A stretch of 64,000 nt of DNA, taken from assembly GCA_963855995.1 (NCBI GenBank), contig OY979717.1, positions 68,618,354 to 68,682,353 of the forward strand, written 5' to 3'. Below are positions 1 to 10,000 of this stretch, in pieces (positions within the stretch are counted from its first letter, which is position 1; the number at the start of each line of letters is the position of its first letter). This stretch comes from Muricea muricata. Its lineage: Eukaryota > Cnidaria > Anthozoa > Malacalcyonacea > Plexauridae. The notes below the pieces were generated by a model. It was not told where the DNA came from. It saw nothing but the letters and a program-made list of their open reading frames with translations, and did no database searches. The translations under genes and the position numbers were made by a program.

Positions 1-87
1 CGACTCTAGGGGTGGGTCGTATGAAGAATGCATAATACTACCCCCGGATATAGCGATTTTTCAAGCTACAATAACTCAGCTTTTTAA

Positions 88-274
88 CCGTTTTAAGCCT
101 GTTTTCCACTTGGCGAAATTGTTCGCGCCAATGGAAAAAGTAGGAACGGTTCCTAGTTGTTCGCGGCGAATTTTTTCGCTAACCAATTAGTAAACCAATC
201 ACGTCGCCCACTTCTGGTTAACGCTTCGCGTCGCGCGAACAAATTCGCCCAGTGGAAAACGGACTTGAAAACGG
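88..274. mobile_element. short inverted-repeat element (MITE-like), unclassified
   Basis: The two ends form an imperfect inverted repeat of about 35 bp. The left arm reads CCGTTTTAAGCCTGTTTTCC and continues through the CACTTGGCGAA stretch; the right arm is its complement ending at GGACTTGAAAACGG. There is no coding capacity. No clear target-site duplication was seen, so the superfamily is open. The rest of bases 1-638 shows no gene. Confidence 0.55.
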
Positions 275-638
275 ACAGAAAATCCAGTGGATAGCACAAT
301 CAGCACTTCGTCCAACCACCCCCCCCCCCTGGATACGTCACATTCTTTACTAAAAGAATGTGATCTGGCCGTACATCGTTTTTATACTATGAATGAATAT
401 GATTTAATTGTATTTCCGGTTGTTACGGACTCTTGGGTGGTGCTGATGGTTCAGGATAGTTAAACACGGGTGTAGATTGCTGCACTAATCTTTCATATCT
501 GAGAGGAGTAAAATTGTTTTAATTAACATAATAAATAAGACAAAATTTAATTGTAGTTTTTTATTGCAATCACAAAAATTCAGCGATAAACAAATACGAA
601 AAAGCTCAGATCTGTTATAAAAAGAATTTCTAGCATAA

Positions 639-3600
639 CTAATTTGGAGCCGGAGGCTTGTTTTCCTTGTTCTGTTTACTTCTCGACATACAGAGGGCGT
701 AAATACAACTATTAACGACATGAACAGATATTTCCAATTGTCTTCATTCAGGTAATGACAACGATGCCTTTCAAAATATGTAAGATAAAATTAATTTCTA
801 GTATCCCGTATCTCCACCGTATGATTTTTTCATTAGTATTCCGTTTTCTTATAATTTCTTCCCAACATACTCCATACCCCAATAATCCATGGGAACTCAA
901 ATTGGCCAGGCAATCTTATATTATAATAGAAATACTTTTATAATAGAAACATTTGCTTTTATCCAAATACAGCAGAATTAAGTCATCAACAAGTTATGTT
1001 CGTGAAACTAGACAAAAGTTGTCACAACTTTTTTCACAAGCATTATTAAACTTGTTGCCAGCAAAATTCTTCCTAATAGTCTGATAATGTCATATGGCAC
1101 AACGACACTTTGATAATTTGTTACATGCAACATTGTAGTGCCCATCTAGTACCATCGTCGTCACATGACTGCATCATGTTTCACTCTCTGCTACTCTGAC
1201 CGGTTATGTTTAAATAACTACAAGGCTCAATCAAATTGGATTCAAGACCCAACGTTTCGACACTTCGGTCTAGTATCTTCATCACTTAAGTGATGACACC
1301 ATTTGCCAAGGTGCAGGGGGTATTCTTGTGGCAGACAGCTACCATCATCTCTAGTGACAGACTGAGGCTACCATCATGTCTTAATTGCCACAGGAATAAC
1401 AGTACCTCTACGTGCTTGGCAAATAACATCATCTCTTAAGTATACGTAAAGCACTCCTGATGAAGACACCAGATGTTGGTCGTGCCCAGACGTTGAGAAT
1501 TCAATTCCATCAGGCATTCTATTTAATTTAAACATAATCAGAGTAGCGAGCCAAATAGGATTATTCAACCTAGTTGATGTAAGCAAATAACACGCACACT
1601 TTGCATGATAGAACAATCTTGAACATTCAGTGGCCGTAACAAGTGTCATAAATGCTATCAAGCTTTTGTTAACAAGCTTGTAAATGTTACCATTGTCAAC
1701 TTTTTCTACATTGTGAAAAAAACCCCCAGGAAAAACACAGCTTGTTGGCATGCAGCTTATGAACAGAATTAAACAATAATTAAACATTGTTTGTTGTGAC
1801 TTGTATGTAACTGTGTTTCACAAAAAAGGTTGCTTAATTGCTTTCACTCAATTTTTAAATCTGTAATTTTGAGAGGGTAATTAGTTCAAACAGTGAATTT
1901 TAAAGACACTAAAGTAGAAAATTAAAGGTATGTAAAAAGTGTAACCAATTTACCTATATGGCTGTTTTGATAAATGATCTTCTTCAGTGGCTAGTGAATG
2001 ATATTGTGGGACAGTTGGCTGTTGTTTATAAGATGTGGTATCATAGAGTAGATATGCTTCAGGTGATATTTGTTGATAATGAATAGGGTCTGTGGTGCCA
2101 CGTGTCCATGGTAATCGGGGAACACATAAACAGGTGAAAATAATTGTAAAGAGTAGTACCATCAAAATTGACCTAAAAATTAAAATAGCTCCAGCTTCAG
2201 GCATAAATAAAGTACATTTACTCTTTTCTACTTCATAGAGTGTGTCCCAAAAAAGTGCTAGTGCAGTACACTTAAATTTGAATGTTAATTAGCTCCCACA
2301 TGAGCTCATTCTGAGTTATTTTGGTGGAATGACAATTAATTTGCAATACATGCATTCTCTGCTATTACATTTTATACATTCTTAGGCTCTTTTAATATGG
2401 AGTTAAAACATTCAAAATGGAATAAGCATACACAGGCACTTGACTTTAAAGGGCAGCATTTTTTGGTACGTACACACTGCAAATTGTTTATATCTTCATG
2501 TTTCACATGATGCACAAATGCACTGTTCTTTGATGTGATCATGAATTTTTTCACTGATATTATTAGGGCTGGGATTGAAGAACATTACATTTGTGTAACT
2601 ATAAAACATGAAAATATAACCCACATATTTAATTCACAACTTTTCCGTGAAGAGTGCATATTTATACATTGCTCTACAATTCACAGAAATTGCCCAGAGG
2701 GAGGGCTATATCGCCCTGCCCTGTATCTGCCTCCTACAATTATTTTTTATTTCAAAACTAGTTTGCTTGGTAAATTTGAATCATCTGAAATTGTAATTAC
2801 TAAAACGCTTTATTAAAGATGTAAGCCAGAAAGCCAAAGTTAAGTCCACTGTATATCAGACCTGTTTCAGTACGTCTACAATTAAAGGTGCTGCTTTAAA
2901 GCATCTAAATACAAATTACTCATCTAAACTAAGGTACATATCTTGGGACCGTACCATGCAAACCAGTTTCTTGCGAAGTTGGAACAACACTCTCCATCAC
3001 AGCAAAACTGGTTTAAGTCGCACCTGTAGAGAAAATTAATATATTTTATTTTCACAATTATAGTACTCTTATGCCCTATTTTCTGTTTAAATTTGTAACA
3101 GACTGACTAAACTGCTAAATGAGACACTTACTGATCAGGAAAGCATCCATCATCATCATTAGAGCGTGCAGCTACCTGGTGTAAATAAAAGAGTGCACTT
3201 TTATAGTAGAAGGCAGACCCACCAAGTGGGAACATGACCCATACTCCAAAATATACTACTTTATTCTTCAATATTAAATAGCAGAATTTTAAATAGTTTA
3301 CACAGCTGCTTTGCTGTTGTTGTTGGGCACATTTTAGAACTTTGACTTTTTAAGGCAAAATATCGACTGATTTCACCCATAAAAATTCGCCTTTACTACA
3401 CATGCTACAATTTATCAAACAGATTGCACTGTCTGATAATTATGACCTTAATTAACAACAAAAATTGCAATTACAATTTCAGCCATTTTTCCATAGTCAT
3501 TTAAAATATTTATCTTACCCCAAAAAGTTTTATAATATACATACATATTAATTAATATAACATCTAAACTTATTTATTTTACTGTTAGGACCTTTACTGC

Positions 3601-4654
3601 CCAGTGATGAATAATATAGCTTAAAGCTTTGGTCAGAGTCCTTGGACCCCAGACTGCAAAGTATGCTTTGGCACACCCAAGATTTATTTCGTCACAATTT
3701 TTGGCGCCTAAGGTGCATTACATAATAATTTTGAATAACCTTGACCGTCCTGATTTGCTGCAAGAATCGCCATTTGTTTATAATTTCGGGCAATTACTGC
3801 CCTATGGCTGCCCCAGAGGCCGCACCTAGATCATTTTTGTGCCCCTGTCATGAGATTTGACAGCTTTTCTGCACCCGAGATCTCGGCGAAAACGGCCACA
3901 CTCTGCAGTCTGGCTTGGACTGGAATACAAGCATGAAGCAGGTATGCATACTCTAACAAGCAAACAGCATATATGCTAATATGCATGCAGGTCTGCATGG
4001 TAAAAATAAGGTCAATACATCACTCGTGTAATTTTTGTTTATTTCAATTGATAAAAGGAAGTTCAATCATGTTGATTGTACTTCGCTTGAATAAATAACT
4101 GTAACGGTGCTGTTACATTGAATAATATGATACCCATGTAACCCAGACTGCAGAGTTTAACGGCGCACCCGAGAATTTTTGAACAAGAAAATCTTGGCGC
4201 ACCTAGGTGCGGTTTATAGCAAATTTTACACCCTATTTTGGCCCATAACATTGTATTTACACTGTATTTTGCAAGGTTTTTACCACTTTTCTTTCTTTGG
4301 CTGGCTTTTCAAGCGCACCTACAAGTATTTTTGCGCACCTGCACCTCAATGTTTTGCTTTTGTGCACCCGAGATCTCGCCGGAAAGTGCCATACTCTGCA
4401 GTCTGGCATGTAACTCTATAAATAGACTCTTTACAATTACTTGGACAGCTAGCTAGGACATCTATATTCTACGCTGGGTCACTAGGCATGTATTGCATGC
4501 ATATCAATTTGCTATGCACAGTCATGACAATATTTCTAGTCCTGACAAACCGAGACAAACCTACCTGTTTATGCTGTAGATGACACACTTTTACCAGGAA
4601 AGACAACACACACAAGACTACAACCAAATGCTTAGGTACATCTAAACTGCTCAT
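639..4654 (-). CDS. small cysteine-rich single-pass membrane protein (WBP1/VOPP1-like architecture)
   Basis: Five exons are proposed on minus: 4654-4565, 3175-3132, 3023-2955, 2172-1954, and tentatively 681-639. The first four join in phase at GT-AG borders. Exon 1 encodes 30 residues starting MSSLDVPK followed by a hydrophobic LVVVLCVLSFLV run, a good signal peptide. Exons 2-3 give a short cysteine-rich ectodomain with the pattern CDLNQFCCDGECCSN, then RNWFAWW leading into a transmembrane helix (SILMVLLFTIIFTCLCV, exon 4). A cytoplasmic tail rich in Tyr, Pro and Gln follows. The Cys-Cys/Cys-Cys pattern just outside a Trp-rich helix start, plus a Pro/Tyr tail, is the layout of WBP1 and VOPP1 proteins; family membership is inferred. 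The last exon (ending KPPAPN, stop) is a weak guess because its acceptor is poor and the intron is about 1.3 kb. Function unknown; an endolysosomal or adaptor role would be by analogy only. No other gene is recognised at 700-1950, which holds only short unsupported ORFs. Confidence 0.68.
3649..3913. mobile_element. hAT-type MITE, copy 1
   Basis: A 265-bp element with inverted ends CCAGACTGCAaAGT / ACTcTGCAGTCTGG. It is flanked by near-identical 8-bp direct repeats, CTTGGACC at 3641-3648 and CTTGGACT at 3914-3921. An 8-bp duplication and CAG-containing ends fit the hAT superfamily. It has no transposase. It lies inside intron 1 of the minus-strand membrane-protein gene and shares ends and internal sequence with the copy 230 bp downstream. 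Confidence 0.8.
4143..4406. mobile_element. hAT-type MITE, copy 2
   Basis: A 264-bp element with the same CCAGACTGCAGAGT inverted ends as the copy at 3649-3913. It is bounded by perfect 8-bp direct repeats CATGTAAC at 4135-4142 and 4407-4414. The internal tracts 'GCACCCGAGATCTCG' are shared with copy 1, so the two are the same family. It also lies in intron 1 of the membrane-protein gene. Confidence 0.87.
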
Positions 4655-4904
4655 GTTTTAATGCTTAACATATTTTAAACATTAACATTGTGAACCATTC
4701 CAAAATAAACAGTTTATACCCGTCATGTACGTGTCCACTCGGAAAATACGTCAAATATTAGGAAAAGAACATCTTATCACCTATTATGCAATCATGCATA
4801 ATTAATTTGCTATAATTTGAATATTTTTTAAAAAAATTCTTCTATTCTTAAAAAATAGGTACACTATGCGTTCATTTGTGTATTTCGCGCTGGTTACCTG
4901 TTGC

Positions 4905-5260
4905 TACGGTGGCCCATATGTGCAAAACACCCCCCAAAAACAAATGCACCCCCAACTGTTCGCAACACATCCTAATATTTTAGTTAGAGTGCGACAGTTT
5001 ATTCTAAAACACCCCAAAACGATCGAAACACCCCTACAACATTCGAAACACCCCAAAACATTTGAAACATCCCAAAACATTCGAAACACTCCCAAAAAAT
5101 TCGAAACACGGCCAAAACATTCAAAACGCGGCCGAAACATTCAAAACACCCCAAAACATTCGAAACACCGCCACAACATTCGAAACACCCGCACAATATT
5201 TGAATGGACACGGGCAGACGGACACGAAAGACGGGCAGTTATGAAAAAGACAGGCAGTTA
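4905..5260 (+). repeat. dispersed repeat containing a 19-20 bp minisatellite (copy A)
   Basis: Starts near GGCCCATATGTGCAAAACA and contains about nine diverged copies of a 19-20 bp unit around CATTCGAAACACCCCAAAA. It closes with a GGACACGGGCAGACGGACACG segment. The same three-part layout occurs in reverse orientation at about 31570-32010, so this is a mobile or dispersed repeat rather than a purely local expansion. Confidence 0.8.
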
Positions 5261-5742
5261 TGGAAAAGACTGGCAGTTATGGAAAAGACTGGCAGTTATG
5301 GAAAAGACGGGCAGTTATGGAAAAGACGGGCAGTTATGGAAAAGACGGGCAGTTTTGGAAAAGACGAGCAGTTATGGAAAAGACGAGCAGTTACGGAAAA
5401 GACGGGCAGTTATGGAAAAGACGGGCAGTTATGGAAAAGACGGGCAGTTATGGAAAAGACGGGCAGTTTTGGAAAAGACGGGCAGTTATGGAAAAGACGG
5501 GCAGTTATGGAAAAGACGGGCAGTTATGGAAAAGACGGGCAGTTTTGGAAAAGACGAGCAGTTATGGAAAAGACGAGCAGTTATGGAAAAGACGGGCAGT
5601 TTTGGAAAAGACGAGCAGTTATGGAAAAGACGGGCAGTTTTGGAAAAGACGAACAGTTATGGAAAAAACGAGAAGTTATGGAAAAGACGAGCAGTTATGG
5701 AAAAAACGAGAAGTTATGGAAAAGACAGGCAGTTATGGAAAT
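5225..5742 (+). repeat. 19-bp tandem repeat array, about 27 copies
   Basis: Unit GGGCAGTTATGGAAAAGAC with a few variants (TTTTGG for TTATGG, GAGCAG for GGGCAG). Because 19 is not divisible by 3 and the unit holds no stop in any plus frame, all three plus frames stay open. This gives three overlapping apparent proteins of about 200-290 residues. They are best explained by the repeat, not by genes. It begins directly after the GGACACGAAAGACGG tail of the upstream dispersed repeat and seems to have grown from that tail. Confidence 0.92.
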
Positions 5743-5796
5743 GACGGGAATAAAGCATTTAAAAGCGAGGTTTTTTACTCACACTGGCAGAACCTG

Positions 5797-6051
5797 CAAT
5801 CACTTTCAAAAGTAGTTGGGACACCAACGGTTTCACGTTACATTTGCCTTTCCACAATTATTTCGTCAAAAAATTTGACCTCCCCCTCCCCCGCTTCCCC
5901 ATTCAATGTTGGGTTTGATGTTTGAGTATCAATGGCCAACACAAATATGTGGCAGCCACGACTCAACATTGAATAGGGGGCGAGGGGGGTGGAGGTTTAA
6001 CAATATTTTAGTGAAAATCTTGATGTGTCCCAACACTTTTGAAAGTGATTG
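5797..6051. mobile_element. 255-bp palindromic MITE that borders every array unit
   Basis: Ends are CAATCACTTTCAAAAGTAGT and its near-complement ACACTTTTGAAAGTGATTG. The interior is also partly palindromic, with C-rich (CCTCCCCCTCCCCCGC) and G-rich (GGGGGCGAGGGGGGTGG) arms around CATTCAATGTTGGG / CCCAACATTG-like tracts. Seven copies occur, starting at 5797, 8013, 10229, 12445, 14661, 16877 and 19093. It has no coding capacity. A clear target-site duplication cannot be read because flanks are shared through the array. It resembles the element at 32865-33115 in design (CAATC ends, C-rich/G-rich arms) but not closely in sequence. Confidence 0.8.
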
Positions 6052-6616
6052 TCTGCGGTGAAATAACACTCTATTACAACTTTCCATGTTCTAAACAAAA
6101 GTAGCTTTGAAATATGAACACGTATGTAAGCCAGAACACAATTTTTGGATAAATAGATTATGTAGGGTTTCCGAACAGACAATTTGGAACAAAATGTCAC
6201 TAAGTTAATAATTAATAGAATATTGCGTATTGGGGTTAGCATATATGTGCAGTACAATATGTTTAAATTCAAGTATTTCATTCTAGCTTGCAGCTATGAA
6301 TTAGAATAGTCTAATTTATCATCATAGATATCAGTGGAATGAGGAAGGAGCATTTTTTCTTTAATTATAATACAGTACGTCTTGCATTAACAGATGGCAG
6401 TCAACTTCCGGTTATTATACTCTTGCGAAAGTAAACAGTAATGGCGATTAAAATGTTAAACGTCGGGTACGTTTATTCGCAGAAATACCTATTTGACAAT
6501 GTTTAGTCAGTACAATACCATAGAATTGATGTTTCATACATCCGATGCAATCTTTTCAATGCCTTCCGGTACATACGATCACATTTCATTGATTGCATGC
6601 GCAAGTGGTTGTCACT

Positions 6617-7013
6617 ACGGTTGACACAGCACGGTTGACACTTACAAAATCTGAAATAATGACCGTATAAAAAGATTTGAACAAAGTTTGAAATTGAATA
6701 CATTATCTTGAGTGCACGAAACAATAATAATGCTAAAAATGAACAGCTATAAACTCCTTACTTAAGTTTTAGCACGGTTGACACTTTTATTTCAGAATAG
6801 AAATGATATCTCAAATAGACATTTTTAGATTTAAGTGTCAACCGTTCTATTTCCTATACTATTTACAAATTTTCCTGACAAGTTAAGATTACCATATCAA
6901 GAAATGTGTATTCTGGACACTATTGCCACATGTTTGTTAAAATATTTAGAACCTTAACGCTTTACTGTTGGCAAAAAACGTTAAAATTGTGTGCGGTAAA
7001 AAGTGTCAACCGT
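6617..7013. promoter_or_regulatory. cluster of five ACGGTTGACAC motifs (repeated in each array unit)
   Basis: The 11-mer ACGGTTGACAC occurs at 6617, 6631 and 6774 on plus, and as its complement at 6835 and 7003. Four of the five extend to ACGGTTGACACTT. A TATAAAAAG sequence lies at 6666, next to the first pair. The cluster recurs at +2,216 bp steps through all six units, giving 30 sites. Spacing and mixed orientation look like protein-binding sites, but no function can be shown from sequence alone. Confidence 0.45.
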
Positions 7014-10000
7014 GAGCAATTTCATTAGTAAGGATTATATGTCACAGTTATTGATATTGTTAATGAGGGCATTTGGTGTCCAGTAATAGTTTTGTGTACT
7101 CCTGCATAAACTTTATCAAATTTTCCTACTCTTTTTGCCTTTCGTAATGGCTTGGCTGTCCAGTTATCCTTTCACAATATTTCGTTGGACTGGAGTCTGG
7201 CGAGCTTTCAAGGCTAAAAGTTATGTCATATAAACATTATTCACGCCGTTCTATTAGCCTATCTTGCCCGTCTGTGAAGGATCGTCATCCATCAAAAATC
7301 CAAATTTTTGTTCACCCCAGGGGCAAAACGTTCAGTTAAATTTCCTCATAGCGAGACAGGTGAAATATTATTCACTTATGTCACAGAATAGAAATAAACA
7401 GAAAGGCCACTCGAGTCGGAACCTTTGAAGTTTGTGTCTCCACGCATGTCTCATTACGCATGTTCATTATGCAGGTTCTGGCCAGTCAATTGACTTTTCT
7501 GGCCAATAGGAACGCTGAACTGGCCGTTCCGCCATTATTCTGGCCAGATACGTGCATAAAAATAGGGGGACATGTTGCACTGCTGAGTGGCCCTACTGTT
7601 TATACCCTATACTGTGCTTATGTGTTCAAAATTTGCGTCAAATATGCAAATAATTTACGTGTTATATATTCAACTTGCTATGCATCTTAAACAATAGTGT
7701 ATGCCATAGTTGGTTTAGCAGATAAACATACACTAAACTCATGCGTCGAAAAAGTTCGGCTTCAAACATCATATCGCTACGCATATTTTACTACGAATAC
7801 GTCATATGTATAAGGGATAATAATATATGCCTGTACTAAACGGTATTTCTTTATTTATTATTTCAAATATATTGATAAAATAGAGCATGTACAACTGTAA
7901 GTAGATGTTATTAAACAATTTCGGAGGTACACAATAAAAATTATTACTCGAATTACTTGAACATGTCTTGTTAAAATGAGACAAAGTTCCAGAGTTTGCT
8001 GAGCCGCTCAGACAATCACTTTCAAAAGTAGTTGGGACACCAACGGTTTCACGTTACATTTGCCTTTCCACAATTATTTCGTCAAAAAATTTGACCTCCC
8101 CCTCCCCCGCTCCCCCATTCAATGTTGGGTTTGATGTTTGAGTATCAATGGCCAACACAAATATGTGGCAGCCACGACTCAACATTGAATAGGGGGCGAG
8201 GGGGGTGGAGGTTTAACAATATTTTAGTGAAAATCTTGATGTGTCCCAACACTTTTGAAAGTGATTGTCTGCGGTGAAATAACACTCTATTACAACTTTC
8301 CATGTTCTAAACAAAAGTAGCTTTGAAATATGAACACGTATGTAAGCCAGAACACAATTTTTGGATAAATAGATTATGTAGGGTTTCCGAACAGACAATT
8401 TGGAACAAAATGTCACTAAGTTAATAATTAATAGAATATTGCGTATTGGGGTTAGCATATATGTGCAGTACAATATGTTTAAATTCAAGTATTTCATTCT
8501 AGCTTGCAGCTATGAATTAGAATAGTCTAATTTATCATCATAGATATCAGTGGAATGAGGAAGGAGCATTTTTTCTTTAATTATAATACAGTACGTCTTG
8601 CATTAACAGATGGCAGTCAACTTCCGGTTATTATACTCTTGCGAAAGTAAACAGTAATGGCGATTAAAATGTTAAACGTCGGGTACGTTTATTCGCAGAA
8701 ATACCTATTTGACAATGTTTAGTCAGTACAATACCATAGAATTGATGTTTCATACATCCGATGCAATCTTTTCAATGCCTTCCGGTACATACGATCACAT
8801 TTCATTGATTGCATGCGCAAGTGGTTGTCACTACGGTTGACACAGCACGGTTGACACTTACAAAATCTGAAATAATGACCGTATAAAAAGATTTGAACAA
8901 AGTTTGAAATTGAATACATTATCTTGAGTGCACGAAACAATAATAATGCTAAAAATGAACAGCTATAAACTCCTTACTTAAGTTTTAGCACGGTTGACAC
9001 TTTTATTTCAGAATAGAAATGATATCTCAAATAGACATTTTTAGATTTAAGTGTCAACCGTTCTATTTCCTATACTATTTACAAATTTTCCTGACAAGTT
9101 AAGATTACCATATCAAGAAATGTGTATTCTGGACACTATTGCCACATGTTTGTTAAAATATTTAGAACCTTAACGCTTTACTGTTGGCAAAAAACGTTAA
9201 AATTGTGTGCGGTAAAAAGTGTCAACCGTGAGCAATTTCATTAGTAAGGATTATATGTCACAGTTATTGATATTGTTAATGAGGGCATTTGGTGTCCAGT
9301 AATAGTTTTGTGTACTCCTGCATAAACTTTATCAAATTTTCCTACTCTTTTTGCCTTTCGTAATGGCTTGGCTGTCCAGTTATCCTTTCACAATATTTCG
9401 TTGGACTGGAGTCTGGCGAGCTTTCAAGGCTAAAAGTTATGTCATATAAACATTATTCACGCCGTTCTATTAGCCTATCTTGCCCGTCTGTGAAGGATCG
9501 TCATCCATCAAAAATCCAAATTTTTGTTCACCCCAGGGGCAAAACGTTCAGTTAAATTTCCTCATAGCGAGACAGGTGAAATATTATTCACTTATGTCAC
9601 AGAATAGAAATAAACAGAAAGGCCACTCGAGTCGGAACCTTTGAAGTTTGTGTCTCCACGCATGTCTCATTACGCATGTTCATTATGCAGGTTCTGGCCA
9701 GTCAATTGACTTTTCTGGCCAATAGGAACGCTGAACTGGCCGTTCCGCCATTATTCTGGCCAGATACGTGCATAAAAATAGGGGGACATGTTGCACTGCT
9801 GAGTGGCCCTACTGTTTATACCCTATACTGTGCTTATGTGTTCAAAATTTGCGTCAAATATGCAAATAATTTACGTGTTATATATTCAACTTGCTATGCA
9901 TCTTAAACAATAGTGTATGCCATAGTTGGTTTAGCAGATAAACATACACTAAACTCATGCGTCGAAAAAGTTCGGCTTCAAACATCATATCGCTACGCAT

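Noticed and set aside
1374..1787. 137-codon minus ORF in the last intron of the membrane-protein gene
   Set aside because: No recognisable domain and no splice-compatible join with exon 4; possibly a repeat relic, unsupported.
5225..5742. Idea of a CRISPR-like array
   Set aside because: Units are contiguous with no unique spacers, and the context is eukaryotic.
4866..5925. Three overlapping plus-strand ORFs of 203-292 codons and antisense Phe/Cys-rich ORFs
   Set aside because: They are products of stop-free 19-20 bp tandem repeats in all frames.
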